From Kosakonia radicincitans DSM 16656 (lineage in GTDB: Bacteria; Pseudomonadota; Gammaproteobacteria; Enterobacterales; Enterobacteriaceae), in the NCBI RefSeq assembly GCF_000280495.2, contig NZ_CP018016.1, forward strand, positions 5,270,001-5,334,000: DNA of 64,000 bases. Reading direction: 5' to 3'. The position numbers were made by a program, and so were the translations under genes. Positions 45,148-54,922 of this stretch are shown piece after piece. Within the stretch, counting starts at the first letter, position 1; every line of letters begins with the position of its first letter. The notes under the pieces were generated by a model that worked only from the letters and a program-made list of their open reading frames with translations, was not told where the DNA came from and made no database searches.

Positions 45148-46371
45148 TCAGCCCTGCGATTTCTCGCCGTCGCCAATCTGCCAGATAAAAGTTGGCGCTT
45201 CGCCATTAACCAACCAGTTACCGACATTTCGCGCCTTATAAATCACCGGATTATGCGATGCCACGGTGCGCGCGTTACGCCAGTGGCGATCAAGCGCCTT
45301 GCTCACCCGCGTATCCGACGCGCCGAGGGCATTGAACAGCTCAGTAGCCGCACGCGGGATCCAGTCGCTGGCAATCACCTGCGCCTGCGCCGCTTCGACT
45401 TCAGCCAGACGATTGCGCTGTTCAATGAGCGCCTCGTCGCCGCTGGCATGCACAAGGTAGGCCTGATGCAACGATTCTGCCGCCTGCAATACTGCCGCCC
45501 GCGTTGCCCAACTCCAGCTACTGATTTGTCCCACCACCTGGAGTACCTGAGCATCGTCGCGCGGTACGGCGGCATTGCCGTGGCTGTACATCCGGGTTCG
45601 CTTTTTCACGCCTGTGGCGACGTCACGCTCAACCGCCAGGCCGATTCCCGCCAGCGTCGCCAGCAGGATATGCTGATAAAACGCGGTCTGATAACGAAAG
45701 CGCTGTGCAAAGTCATAGACGTGATCCTGCTCCACCTGCGCCTGTTTGAAGCGGGTCGTGCCGCTGCCGGTCAGACGCTGACCGAAGCCGTCCCAGTCAT
45801 CCTCGCGTTCAACGCTAGGCTGGCTGGTACTGACCAGCGCAATCACATCCCCCTGGTTATCGCTGCGCCGGGCGAAGACATCTATCCAGTCGGCAAACAG
45901 CGTACCGGTGCTATAGAATTTCTCACCGTCCAGTTGCCAGCCGCCTCCGACGGGCGTTACGCGGGTGAATACCTCCCCCAGCTTGACCGCGCCGATTTCG
46001 GTCCAGCCGCTGCCCACCAGCTCGCCGTCGAGGAAGCGACGGAACCAGCGATCGCGCGCTGGCGAGTCGGGTTGATTGAGTCGGTCTTCAACGAAGGCGA
46101 AATGCGCCCGCAGCGCCTGTGGCAGGTTGGAGTCAGCCTGGGCCAGCTCAATAAGCAGCGCAATTAATTGCGGCAACGACGCGCCCCAGCCGCCCTTTTC
46201 CCGCGGAATACGCACCGTGCCGAATCCGGCCTCTTTCAGCCAGCGGATCTGCTCATCGGGCAGGATGCGGTTTTGTTCGCGCACCGCCGCTCCCTGCGCG
46301 ATACGGGCAAAAATCGGTCGGAAGGTCGCCGCAAGCTGTTCATAGTCGGTGCCGGTAGAGAGTAAAGTCAT
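45148..46371 (-). CDS. SfnB/DszC-like acyl-CoA-dehydrogenase-fold monooxygenase
   Basis: This 407-aa flavin-dependent oxygenase belongs to the group called SfnB sulfur-acquisition oxidoreductase, related to DszC. Markers are the N-terminal LKEAGFGTVRIPREKGGWGA, the central GGGWQLDGEKFYSTGTLFADWI and the C-terminal LGASDTRVSKALDRHWRNAR. The ATG at 46369-46371 has GAGGAA upstream and lies 10 bp after the MFS stop. The longer frame overlaps the MFS gene. It is last in the operon. Confidence 0.86.
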   Translation of the reverse strand: MTLLSTGTDYEQLAATFRPIFARIAQGAAVREQNRILPDEQIRWLKEAGFGTVRIPREKGGWGASLPQLIALLIELAQADSNLPQALRAHFAFVEDRLNQPDSPARDRWFRRFLDGELVGSGWTEIGAVKLGEVFTRVTPVGGGWQLDGEKFYSTGTLFADWIDVFARRSDNQGDVIALVSTSQPSVEREDDWDGFGQRLTGSGTTRFKQAQVEQDHVYDFAQRFRYQTAFYQHILLATLAGIGLAVERDVATGVKKRTRMYSHGNAAVPRDDAQVLQVVGQISSWSWATRAAVLQAAESLHQAYLVHASGDEALIEQRNRLAEVEAAQAQVIASDWIPRAATELFNALGASDTRVSKALDRHWRNARTVASHNPVIYKARNVGNWLVNGEAPTFIWQIGDGEKSQG

Positions 46372-46381
46372 TAGCTGTTCC

Positions 46382-47803
46382 TCAATGATGGCTGTCGTCA
46401 ATGTCATGTTGGGTAGGCTCATGGCGTACCGCGAGCAGGAAGAAAATCGGGATAATGGCGGCCAGCGATACGACCCAGAACATTTGCGTACCAAGCGATG
46501 CCTGCAGCAACGGCAGGACAAACAGCGCCAGCGCGCTGCCAATACCGGAAAGCGCGCGGCTGAAGCCGACCCCGGTGGCGCGAATAGCGGTTGGGTATGA
46601 AAGCGCCGGATAGATCATCAACTGCGCGCCGGGACCAAAGCCCTCGGCAAACAGCCACAGCCCCAGCATCGCAATCGCCAGTACTACGCCCAGCGCGGCC
46701 TGCGGCTGCCCCACCAGCGCAAGGATGATCAGGGCGATAAACTGCAGCGCGAACCCGGCAATCGCGACGTGCCGCGACGGGTATTTCCATGCCAGGTGCA
46801 TGCCCAGCAGCCCACCGGTAAAAGCGAACAGCGCATTGAGCCCCAGCGAGGCGGAGATGGTTTCGAACACGCCAGCGCCAAGGAATTGGGCGAGAATGGA
46901 CGGCAGGAAAAAGGCGATCGCCGTATACTCAAATGAGATACAAACGTTCATCACCCCGGCGACAATGGTGCGCTCGCGATACGGTTTTTCAAACAGCACG
47001 CGAAAGCTCACTTTGGGTGGCGGAGCAGGACGTTCGACCGGTGCTTCGTGAGCGTTGATCCCGTAAGAATCGCGCAGAATACGCACAGCCGAGGCCAGAT
47101 CGCCCTGGTTGGCCGCCCACAACGGCGATTCATTCATGAATTTGCTGCGCACGGCAATAATCAGCAGCGCCGGAACTGCGCCGAACAGCAGCGATGCGCG
47201 CCACAGCCAGTCCAGATGCTCTTTTGGCAACAGGAAATAGAGCCCAAAGATGATTAAAAAACAGACCGTCGAAGCGGCGTACCACATTGGGCACCAGGCT
47301 GCGAGCCGCGCGGCCTTATTGCCTTTCCCGGCAAAGCGGGAAAACTCGGCCAGATACGACATGGCGACCGGCAGATCGATCCCGACGCCAATCCCCATCA
47401 GAAACCGCGCGCCAATTAATACCCAGACGTTCGGCGCCAGCCCCGCCGCAATCGCCGAGACCACAAAAAATAGCATATCGGCCATAAACACCGAATAACG
47501 GCCATATTTATCCGTTAGCCAGCCGCCGATTAAATTACCGATAATCGTGCCGACCATTATTGACGAGGTGACAATGCCGGTTAAAAGCGGCGAGAGTTGA
47601 AATTCCCGCACCACATCATCAATACCGTAAGAGAGCGTGGTTAAATCATAAGCGTCGAGAAATACACCACCGAGCGCGAGGAATACAATCATCCGCGCAT
47701 ATTTACTTTGCTCCCTGCCAGAATTAATTAATCGCGCCACATCCCCGACGCTACTCACCGGTGCCGAAACGGCACCAGCATTATCAACAGACAGCGTGCT
47801 CAT
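46382..47803 (-). CDS. MFS transporter, sugar-porter/SHS-like
   Basis: This 473-aa protein has 12 predicted membrane helices. Family motifs are GGWLTDKYGRYSVFMAD between helices 2 and 3 and RFLMGIGVGIDLPVAMSYLAEF. It probably imports or exports an organic acid or sulfonate. It is separated from the MetQ-like gene by 174 bp that may hold an extra promoter. Confidence 0.85.
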   Translation of the reverse strand: MSTLSVDNAGAVSAPVSSVGDVARLINSGREQSKYARMIVFLALGGVFLDAYDLTTLSYGIDDVVREFQLSPLLTGIVTSSIMVGTIIGNLIGGWLTDKYGRYSVFMADMLFFVVSAIAAGLAPNVWVLIGARFLMGIGVGIDLPVAMSYLAEFSRFAGKGNKAARLAAWCPMWYAASTVCFLIIFGLYFLLPKEHLDWLWRASLLFGAVPALLIIAVRSKFMNESPLWAANQGDLASAVRILRDSYGINAHEAPVERPAPPPKVSFRVLFEKPYRERTIVAGVMNVCISFEYTAIAFFLPSILAQFLGAGVFETISASLGLNALFAFTGGLLGMHLAWKYPSRHVAIAGFALQFIALIILALVGQPQAALGVVLAIAMLGLWLFAEGFGPGAQLMIYPALSYPTAIRATGVGFSRALSGIGSALALFVLPLLQASLGTQMFWVVSLAAIIPIFFLLAVRHEPTQHDIDDSHH

Positions 47804-47977
47804 ATTATTTACCTTATATAGTTGTGCAGGTGACTCTGGTTATAAGCCGGGTTTTCGCATATTAAAAACAATAAATACGCATATAATTATCAATATATTC
47901 AATAAGTTAATTAACAATAACGCCAATAGCCGGGCGAGCGAACCTCGTCCGGTTATTACCGTTTCATCAATGATGTC

Positions 47978-48856
47978 TTAGTCTGCTGAGACCGGAACCA
48001 GTACGTCTTTGACCAGCGGATCGTCAGTGGTTTTTAACCACGTCTGAATACGCGGATCGGAAAAAGCCTGTTTTAATTTGACAATATTCTCCTGCGATAA
48101 ATACGGAGTCCCAATAACTAATTGCGAGGCAAATGTTTTAGGCGCGGGAGGAAATAATATGCCTTTTTCCCGCGGGACTTTTCCGGCATCAAATTGCGAG
48201 ACATAACCAATAGCGGCATCCACCGAATTCAGCGCTCGCGGCATGGTCAATAAATCCAGCTCTTTAAAATTGAACTGATGCGGGTTGCCGACAATATTTT
48301 TCAGTTTCGCCGTGCGCGGCTCAACCGCCGGATCGAGTGAGATTAACCCTATCCTTTGCAGCAACCACAATGCCTGCCCCTGGTTGGCGCCATCATCCGG
48401 CACGACGAGGGTCGCCCCGGCAGGCAAATCCTGCACCGATTTATAACGGTCGGAATAGATCCCAAAAGCCCACTGGAAAACCGGCACAGTCGTCGAAAGC
48501 GCAAAGCCGTTGGCGTCCACCACCTGCTTCAGCCACCACTGATGTTGATAGATAGTACCGGCATACTGTCCCTCCGCCACGGCTCTGTCCGCCTGTACCG
48601 GGTCCTGTACGCCCACCGCCTCCAGCTTCAGGCCATAATCAGGCGCAATATGCTGATTGATGTACTCAATAATTCGTTGCTCGCCCGCCATCGCCGGTTC
48701 GTAGTGAATTTTTAACGTCGTACCGAAAACGACCTGCGGTGCCTGCGTGTATCCGCGCCACCACCAGAATGCGACAGCCAGCGCCGCAATGACTGCCAGC
48801 GCCGCCAGCCATGGCCAACGGCGGGCCTTACGGAGTTCAAACTGTTCTGTTGTCAT
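47978..48856 (-). CDS. MetQ/NlpA-like binding protein with membrane anchor
   Basis: This 292-aa NlpA-family binding protein opens with a basic head and a hydrophobic helix (WPWLAALAVIAALAVAFWWW) with no lipobox Cys, so it is probably tethered by an uncleaved anchor. The domain shows HYEPAMAGEQRIIEYI, VPVFQWAFGIYSDRYK and VVPDDGANQGQALWLLQ. The substrate is probably an S-containing compound, although the family is best known for methionine. It overlaps the permease gene by 4 nt. Confidence 0.85.
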   Translation of the reverse strand: MTTEQFELRKARRWPWLAALAVIAALAVAFWWWRGYTQAPQVVFGTTLKIHYEPAMAGEQRIIEYINQHIAPDYGLKLEAVGVQDPVQADRAVAEGQYAGTIYQHQWWLKQVVDANGFALSTTVPVFQWAFGIYSDRYKSVQDLPAGATLVVPDDGANQGQALWLLQRIGLISLDPAVEPRTAKLKNIVGNPHQFNFKELDLLTMPRALNSVDAAIGYVSQFDAGKVPREKGILFPPAPKTFASQLVIGTPYLSQENIVKLKQAFSDPRIQTWLKTTDDPLVKDVLVPVSAD

Positions 48857-49551
48857 GAAGAAATCCCCTGCGTGTGGCGAAGCGTATTGACCAGACGGTC
48901 GCCAAAGAATTGAATGATCTGAATTGTGGCGATTAGCACGACAATGGTGGCGATCATGATGTGATTGTCGAAACGCTGATAGCCGTACACTACCGCCAGA
49001 TAGCCGATCCCACCCGCACCGATAGTGCCGGCAATCGCTGAATACTCGATCATCGACACCAGGTTAAGCGTGACCGCCGCCACCAGAGCAGGCAGCGCCT
49101 CGCTGAGTTGCGCGTGGCGGATTATTTGCCAGCGCGAACCGCCGCACACCAGCCCCACCGCGGTAACCTCCGCTGGGAGTTCGCCCAGAGCGTTTTCCAC
49201 CAGACGGCCAAAAAATGGCACGCCGGCGGCTATCATCGGCACCACGGCGGCAGGAATGCCAATAGTGGTGCCCGTAAGCCAGAACGTGAACGGGATAATC
49301 GCCGCCATTAACACCAGAAAGGGCAGAGAGCGCCCCATGTTGACGCCCCAGTTAAGCACCTGGTAAAGCGCAGAATGTGGAAATAATCCCCGCGGCGAGG
49401 CGTTGAATAACACCACGCCCACCACACCGCCAAGGGTCACCACAAACAGCATCACAATGGCAACCATCAGCCAAGTTTCACCATAAGCAGGCAACAGCAA
49501 GGTATGAATTTCATGCCACGGCGTATCCTGGCTTATCACTGTCGGTTTCAT
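48853..49551 (-). CDS. MetI-like ABC permease
   Basis: This 232-aa permease has five or six membrane helices and the MetI-type motif GRLVENALGELPAEVTAVGL. It overlaps the ATPase gene by 4 nt, so the three transport genes are translationally coupled. Confidence 0.88.
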   Translation of the reverse strand: MKPTVISQDTPWHEIHTLLLPAYGETWLMVAIVMLFVVTLGGVVGVVLFNASPRGLFPHSALYQVLNWGVNMGRSLPFLVLMAAIIPFTFWLTGTTIGIPAAVVPMIAAGVPFFGRLVENALGELPAEVTAVGLVCGGSRWQIIRHAQLSEALPALVAAVTLNLVSMIEYSAIAGTIGAGGIGYLAVVYGYQRFDNHIMIATIVVLIATIQIIQFFGDRLVNTLRHTQGISS

Positions 49552-50567
49552 ACCGCCTCCTGTAGCTCGGGGGCATGTGCAAGAATTTCCGCCGCAATGC
49601 CCAATTGTGCTAAAAGTGCGGTCATTCGATCCACCGACAGCCGTTCTCCCTGAAATCGGACGCCGACCTGTAAACGCCCCGCCAGTTGACCGTTGATCAC
49701 TTCTACATGGCCGCCGAGTAAATCTATCTGTAGCGCATACTGTTGGCTCAGACGGCTGATCCAGTCAGTCGCCACCGGCACATCCCAGCGATAGCTCAGA
49801 CGCAGCAGCAGATCGCTGTGAACGGCGACGGGCGACAGCGGCAATAGCTGCTGGCCAAGCAGAGAATCCGGACGGGCCAGCAGCTCTTTCACCTGCCCGT
49901 ACTGGACTATCGCGCCATCGCGGATTTCCGCCACCGCATCCGCCGCAGCGCGTACCGCATCCATTTCATGAGTAATCAGGACTATCGCCAGCCGGTACTC
50001 ATCACGTAGCTGTCGGAGCAAACCCAGTACCGTGGCGGTCGCCTGAGGATCCAGTCCAGACGTGGCCTCGTCCGCCAGCAGTACCGACGGACGTAATGCC
50101 AGCGCGCGAGCGATACCAATACGCTGACGCTGTCCGCCGGAAAGCTGAGACGGATAAGCCTCCGCTTTGTGACTGAGTCCTACGCTCTCCAGTAATTCAC
50201 CGACCCGCGCCTTAATGTCGCGTTCCACCACGCCCAGATACTCCAGCGGCACTGCGATGTTTTGCCACGCCGTTTTACGATTCAGCAGCGCCGAGGATTG
50301 AAAAACGGTGCCGATCGCGCGCCGTTCACGCCGCAGCGCCTCCCCCGACAGTAATGACAAGTCTTTGCCGTTAACCTTGATGCTGCCGCTATCGGGGCGC
50401 TCCAGCAGGCTGATGCAGCGCGCCAGCGTCGATTTCCCCGCACCGCTCGGTCCGACCACCGCGGTGATGGAGCTGGTGGGTACCCTGAGCGATAAACCCT
50501 TCAGCACCTCGCTGACGCGGCCATCCGCCGTGCGGTAGCGTTTATGCAGATTATCGATATCAATCAT
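49548..50567 (-). CDS. MetN-like ABC ATPase with NIL domain
   Basis: This 339-aa ATPase has Walker A GPSGAGKSTL, signature LSGGQRQRIGIARAL, Walker B LLADEATSGLDP and switch His in ITHEMDAV. A C-terminal NIL-type ligand-sensing domain covers about residues 260-335. It overlaps the monooxygenase gene by 4 nt. Confidence 0.9.
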   Translation of the reverse strand: MIDIDNLHKRYRTADGRVSEVLKGLSLRVPTSSITAVVGPSGAGKSTLARCISLLERPDSGSIKVNGKDLSLLSGEALRRERRAIGTVFQSSALLNRKTAWQNIAVPLEYLGVVERDIKARVGELLESVGLSHKAEAYPSQLSGGQRQRIGIARALALRPSVLLADEATSGLDPQATATVLGLLRQLRDEYRLAIVLITHEMDAVRAAADAVAEIRDGAIVQYGQVKELLARPDSLLGQQLLPLSPVAVHSDLLLRLSYRWDVPVATDWISRLSQQYALQIDLLGGHVEVINGQLAGRLQVGVRFQGERLSVDRMTALLAQLGIAAEILAHAPELQEAV

Positions 50568-51970
50568 GCCGCCGTCTCCTTCGCCCCGGCATCGTTTCGC
50601 ACGCCGCGACGGTATTCTGCCCCCGGATGCGGCGCGGTCAGACGTGGCCCGGCACCAAACAGTTTTTCGCGCAGCGTGCCTTCCCGGTAATCCTGCTTAA
50701 AGACGCCGCGTTTTTGCAGCTCTGGTATTAATAGCTCCACCACGTCGCGGAAGGTTTCATGCGTAACGGCATAGGCCAGATTGAAGCCATCAACATCGGT
50801 CTCCTCGACCCAGGATTGCAGTTCATCGGCCACCGTTTCCGCGCTGCCGACGAGCAGCGGGCCAAAGCCGCCGATGCCCACCCAGTCAGCCAGCGCTTCT
50901 ACCGTCCATTGACGCTCCGGATCGGCGGTGGAAAACGCCTCTACCGCCGACTGGATGGCGTTGGTATGCAGGTATTTCAGCACCTGGTCCGGCCGATACT
51001 GACCAAAGTCAATGCCGGTCCAGCCGGAGATCAGCGCCAGCGCGCCCTCATAGCTAACGTATGATTTGTATTCCTGCCATTTGGCCTGCGCCTCGCGATC
51101 GGTTTCGCCCACGATCACCGTTTGCAGATTGAAAATCAGGATGCTGCGCGGATCGCGCCCGGCTTCCGCGGCGCGGCGACGAATATCCGCGACCGTCTTC
51201 TTCAACAGGACTTTCGACGGCGCGGCAACAAAAACGCACTCGGCATGCGTGGCGGCAAACTGTTTTCCGCGGCTGGAAGCCCCCGCCTGATAGAGCACCG
51301 GCGTGCGTTGCGGCGACGGCTCGCACAGATGGATTCCCGGAACGGAGAAAAAATTGCCCTGATGGTTAATCGGATGGATTTTCTGCGGATCGCTAAAAAT
51401 TCCCCGTTCGCGATCGCGCAAAACTGCGCCGTCTTCCCAGCTACCTTCCAGCAACTTATACACAACGTCGAGGTATTCATCGGCGTAGTCGTAGCGCGCA
51501 TCATGGTCAGTCTGCGCCTGATGCCCAATATTGCGTGCGCCACTTTCCAGATACGAAGTAACAATATTCCAGCCCACCCGGCCTTTGGTCAGATGATCGA
51601 GCGTAGACAACCGACGGGCGAATGGATAGGGATGCTCAAATGACAGCGATGCGGTCAGACCAAAGCCAAGGTGTTCCGTCACCAGCGCCATCGGGGTTAT
51701 CAGCGCCAGCGGATCGTTTACCGGCACCTGCGTCGCCTGACGGATCGCCGCATCGCCATTCCCGTTTAATACATCGTAAACGCCAAGCACATCGGCAATA
51801 AACAAGCCGTCAAATTTGCCGCGCTCCAGAAGGCGCGCCAGATCGACCCAATATTCCAGATCTTTATACTGCCAGGAACGGTCGCGCGGATGGGCCCACA
51901 AGCCCGGCGACTGGTGACCGACACAGTTCATATCAAACGCGTTAAGGCGAATCTCTCGTTGCGATGGCAT
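50564..51970 (-). CDS. NtaA/SnaA/DszA-family FMN monooxygenase
   Basis: This 468-aa bacterial-luciferase-like monooxygenase needs FMNH2 from a separate reductase. Family markers are RLNAFDMNCVGHQSPGLW, FDGLFIADVLGVYD, DHLTKGRVGWNIVTSYLESG and YQAGASSRGKQFAATHAECV. The ATG at 51968-51970 is preceded by GGAGAG. Relatives cleave C-N or C-S bonds in chelators and sulfones. It is third in the operon. Confidence 0.88.
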   Translation of the reverse strand: MPSQREIRLNAFDMNCVGHQSPGLWAHPRDRSWQYKDLEYWVDLARLLERGKFDGLFIADVLGVYDVLNGNGDAAIRQATQVPVNDPLALITPMALVTEHLGFGLTASLSFEHPYPFARRLSTLDHLTKGRVGWNIVTSYLESGARNIGHQAQTDHDARYDYADEYLDVVYKLLEGSWEDGAVLRDRERGIFSDPQKIHPINHQGNFFSVPGIHLCEPSPQRTPVLYQAGASSRGKQFAATHAECVFVAAPSKVLLKKTVADIRRRAAEAGRDPRSILIFNLQTVIVGETDREAQAKWQEYKSYVSYEGALALISGWTGIDFGQYRPDQVLKYLHTNAIQSAVEAFSTADPERQWTVEALADWVGIGGFGPLLVGSAETVADELQSWVEETDVDGFNLAYAVTHETFRDVVELLIPELQKRGVFKQDYREGTLREKLFGAGPRLTAPHPGAEYRRGVRNDAGAKETAA

Positions 51971-52039
51971 AGCGCTCTCCACGGTGCGTCCAGATACTGG
52001 CGCACGCTTATTAATTAAAAGGATAAAAAGGGAATAAAA

Positions 52040-53437
52040 TCAGGACACGGGACATCGGGCGGGCAGGCTGAAACCCAGCGTCGCCAGCGTTTCTCCGGCA
52101 ATGGCGGCAGCATGATCGGCCACCTGCGGCAACCCCATCAGTTCACCGAAACGCCCCCTCGCCGCTGGACCGCAAACCAGGATTTTCGGCATCGACTGCC
52201 CTTCTCGTCCTATCGCGTGGGAACGGGCATCGACATCCAGCCCTAACCCCAGCGCATCCGCGCGAATCAGCCCACGCCGCGTCAATTCCTGTAACAATGG
52301 TTGGCTTTCAGTTAAGGCATTGTGCGCGGGTCCAGTGGTCAGGATCAGATGATCGACGGTCAGCGTACAGGGCTGCCCGCGCCGCGGACTCAGCGTCAGC
52401 GTGAGCGTTCCCGTGTCGCTATCCAGCGCCGTCAGTCTCGCGGCCAGCACCTTCAGACTACCGTCATTGCTACGTTGCGAAAGAACATCAGCCGCCTGCG
52501 GCGCGATCCGATAACGATGCACATCCCAGTAGCTGCGCAGATGACGCAGGAAGCGCTGGCGATCGGCGAAGGTTAAACCTTGCCAGATGGTCTGCCCCTG
52601 ATTGCGCACCGCATCCAGCACGACCTGCCAGGGCAACCCCTGTTCAGCCGCCCGGGAGATATCTTCCCGGATCCGCCGTAAACGCTGGCGCAGTGTTCCC
52701 TGCCGATAGTCGCCCGGCCACTCCTCGCTTTCTCCGCTAAGGTTGCTCCGCGAGAGCAACCCACGGCGGGAGAACGCCGTTACCGGTCCCCGATGTCCGA
52801 GCCGGGTCATTGCTGCGAGGGTATCCGCCATTGTCAGCCCGGTTCCCATCACTGCCACCCGCGCATTCGACGCAATCGCCGTCAGCACCTCAGGCCGCCA
52901 GGGATTGGCAATCAACGCGGGATGATCGCTAAAAGGAGCGACCAGCCGCGGCAGTGACGGCGGTGGATGGCTTATCGCCAGCACCAGCAGATCGGCCTCC
53001 AGAAGGCGGCCGGTATCGGTTGTCACGCCCCGTTCGTCAAAGGTCAGAGCCTGCTCGCGTAAATGCGTCAGCCGTCCACCGCTGTTTCGCGCCGCGTTGG
53101 CGAAACGCTGTGCAACATAGACCCCAAACTGCGCACGCTGCGGGTAAACCGTCCCCTCCTCGCGCAATGCCTGCGGATCGTCGGCGAAGGCTGCCTGCCT
53201 GCGGTACCAGCGGTCAAACGCGCCCTCTTCTTCATCAGCCAGCCGCATCCGCGCGGCGGGCACGTTTATACGGTGAGACGGTTCCGTTGTGGAATAAGCC
53301 ACCCCGGCGCCGGGGACGGCGCGGGGCTCCAGCAAAATGACCCGCACGCCTTCAGGTGCCAGGCGCAGTAATTCGATGGCCACGGCTGCGCCGCTAAAAC
53401 CGCCGCCGACAATGATCACCTGCGGCTCAGTGTTCAT
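52040..53437 (-). CDS. FAD/NAD(P)-binding oxidoreductase
   Basis: This 465-aa protein of the PF13454 group has VIIVGGGFSGAAVAIELLRL at the N-terminus and a second nucleotide fold (ARVAVMGTGLTMADTLAAMT). The C-terminal ILVCGPAARGRFGELMGLP is typical. It may supply electrons or oxidise an intermediate for the neighbouring monooxygenases. The ATG at 53435-53437 begins the FAD fold. Confidence 0.8.
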   Translation of the reverse strand: MNTEPQVIIVGGGFSGAAVAIELLRLAPEGVRVILLEPRAVPGAGVAYSTTEPSHRINVPAARMRLADEEEGAFDRWYRRQAAFADDPQALREEGTVYPQRAQFGVYVAQRFANAARNSGGRLTHLREQALTFDERGVTTDTGRLLEADLLVLAISHPPPSLPRLVAPFSDHPALIANPWRPEVLTAIASNARVAVMGTGLTMADTLAAMTRLGHRGPVTAFSRRGLLSRSNLSGESEEWPGDYRQGTLRQRLRRIREDISRAAEQGLPWQVVLDAVRNQGQTIWQGLTFADRQRFLRHLRSYWDVHRYRIAPQAADVLSQRSNDGSLKVLAARLTALDSDTGTLTLTLSPRRGQPCTLTVDHLILTTGPAHNALTESQPLLQELTRRGLIRADALGLGLDVDARSHAIGREGQSMPKILVCGPAARGRFGELMGLPQVADHAAAIAGETLATLGFSLPARCPVS

Positions 53438-53478
53438 CGCCTGATGCCTTAACGAAGACATAAAGCATAAATCCCCCT

Positions 53479-54651
53479 TCAGCTGGCGCTGACCTGTTTA
53501 ACCGGACGTTTATCGCCACCGATCGTTTCGCCAAACGGGCCGGTATTGACGCCGCGTACCTTAGACTGGGCAGAGTTACCCAGCGGCAGTAGCGGCATGA
53601 CCAAATCAGCGAAGCGGTGCGCCTCTTCCAGATGCGGATAACCGGAAAAAATAAAATTCGTAATGCCCAGCGTCTGATATTCACGGATGCGCTCCGCAAC
53701 CTGTTGCGGGTTGCCCACCAAGGCGGTTCCCGCACCACCGCGGACCAGGCCAACCCCCGCCCACAGGTTCGGCGCAATGCGCAGGTTGTCGCGGGAGCCT
53801 TTGTGCAGAGCGCTCATTCGCGCCTGGCCTGCGGAATCCATCCGGGCGAAAATCTTTTGCGCCTCGGCGATGACATCATCATCAAGATGAGAGATCAGGC
53901 GGTCAGCGGCAGCCCAGGCCTCCTCTTCCGTTTCGCGAACGATGACATGTAAACGGATACCGTATTGCAGAGTACGGCCGCGAGCCGCGGCGCGTTCGCG
54001 GACGATAGACAGCTTCTCAGCCACCAGCTCCGGCGGCTCGCCCCAGGTCAGATAGGTGTCGATTTGCCCGGCAGCAACGTCGATTGCCTCCGGGGAGGAT
54101 CCGCCAAAATAGAGCGGCGGGCCGTCCTCCTGCACCGGGGGGAACAACACTTCCGCCCCTTCAACATGAATATGCTCGCCCTGGTAGTCCACTTTTTCGC
54201 CCCGCAGCAGTTGCGTATAGACGTCGAGAAACTCTCTGGTCACCTGATAACGCTCGCTATGGCTCAGAAAGATACCGTCGCCTTTGTTTTCCACCGGATC
54301 GCCGCCAGTCACAACGTTAATTAGCAGTCGCCCTTCCGACAGGCGGTCCAGAGTTGCCGCCATACGCGCTGCCAGCGTCGGCGGTTGCAAACCGGGACGA
54401 ACCGCGACCAGATAGCGCAAACGGCGGGTCAACGGAACCAACGCCGAGGCAACCAGCCAGGAATCTTCACAGCTTTTTCCGGTTGGGATCAGCACGCCGT
54501 AATAGCCGAGGCTGTCCGCCGCCAGCGCTACCTGCTGCAGATAGGGTAGATCAACGGGACGTCCGCCCTCGGTGGTACCCAGATAACGCCCGTCGCCATG
54601 GGTCGGTAAGAACCAGAACACGTTGATATTATCGTCAGCTTTCTGCGTCAT
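53479..54651 (-). CDS. SsuD-like alkanesulfonate monooxygenase
   Basis: This 390-aa FMNH2-dependent monooxygenase is close to SsuD/MsuD. Markers are [54 protein letters not shown] and [20 protein letters not shown]. It would release sulfite from an alkanesulfonate. It is first in the operon. The ATG at 54649-54651 has AGGAAAT upstream and lies about 58 bp from the expected sigma-54 start of transcription. Confidence 0.9.
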   Translation of the reverse strand: MTQKADDNINVFWFLPTHGDGRYLGTTEGGRPVDLPYLQQVALAADSLGYYGVLIPTGKSCEDSWLVASALVPLTRRLRYLVAVRPGLQPPTLAARMAATLDRLSEGRLLINVVTGGDPVENKGDGIFLSHSERYQVTREFLDVYTQLLRGEKVDYQGEHIHVEGAEVLFPPVQEDGPPLYFGGSSPEAIDVAAGQIDTYLTWGEPPELVAEKLSIVRERAAARGRTLQYGIRLHVIVRETEEEAWAAADRLISHLDDDVIAEAQKIFARMDSAGQARMSALHKGSRDNLRIAPNLWAGVGLVRGGAGTALVGNPQQVAERIREYQTLGITNFIFSGYPHLEEAHRFADLVMPLLPLGNSAQSKVRGVNTGPFGETIGGDKRPVKQVSAS

Positions 54652-54720
54652 TATCCATTTCCTATATAACCATATTCGGTATTTATCGAAGAGTTGTTTT
54701 AATTTTGTTATATGGGTGTT

Positions 54721-54736
54721 AGCGATAATCATGCCA
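54721..54736 (-). promoter_or_regulatory. Sigma-54 promoter of the sulfonate operon
   Basis: On the minus strand, TGGCATGATTATCGCT matches the TGGCACGNNNNTTGCW consensus at 10 of 12 informative positions, with the GG and GC doublets exactly spaced. It stands upstream of the SsuD-like gene and next to a divergent sigma-54 activator gene. The start of transcription would be near 54709. Confidence 0.75.
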
Positions 54737-54798
54737 AAAGCTATCCATTATTTAATTCATAGTAATCAATTAGTTAAATAAATCATCTTCCGCGAGAG

Positions 54799-54848
54799 CT
54801 GTTGCGAATGCGCCAGTTGATGCGCACAGCCTGTTGCATTGGCAACAG
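54799..54848. promoter_or_regulatory. Tandem palindromes, probable activator binding sites
   Basis: CTGTTGC-attg-GCAACAG at 54831-54848 is a perfect palindrome. CTGTTGC-gaat-GCGCCAG at 54799-54816 is a weaker copy (5 of 7 in the right arm). Start-to-start spacing is 32 bp, about three helical turns. They lie about 100 and 130 bp upstream of the predicted sigma-54 start, the normal place for an enhancer-binding activator. Confidence 0.7.
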
Positions 54849-54922
54849 CGGGGCGAGGCACCCCTCTGGTTTCTGCCGCCGGCTAACGATAAGTTCAACG
54901 TGTCATTAACCGGAGGTCCATC

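Noticed and set aside
47931..47953. Terminator after the MFS promoter region
   Set aside because: CCGGGCGAG and CTCGTCCGG pair with one mismatch, but no T tract follows on the minus strand, so it was not called.
18925..54848. The ICE palindrome (TTGTTGCC...GGCAACAA) as a second target of the sulfonate regulator
   Set aside because: The half-sites look alike, but the spacer is 5 instead of 4 and there is no sigma-54 promoter beside the ICE copies. The similarity is probably chance.
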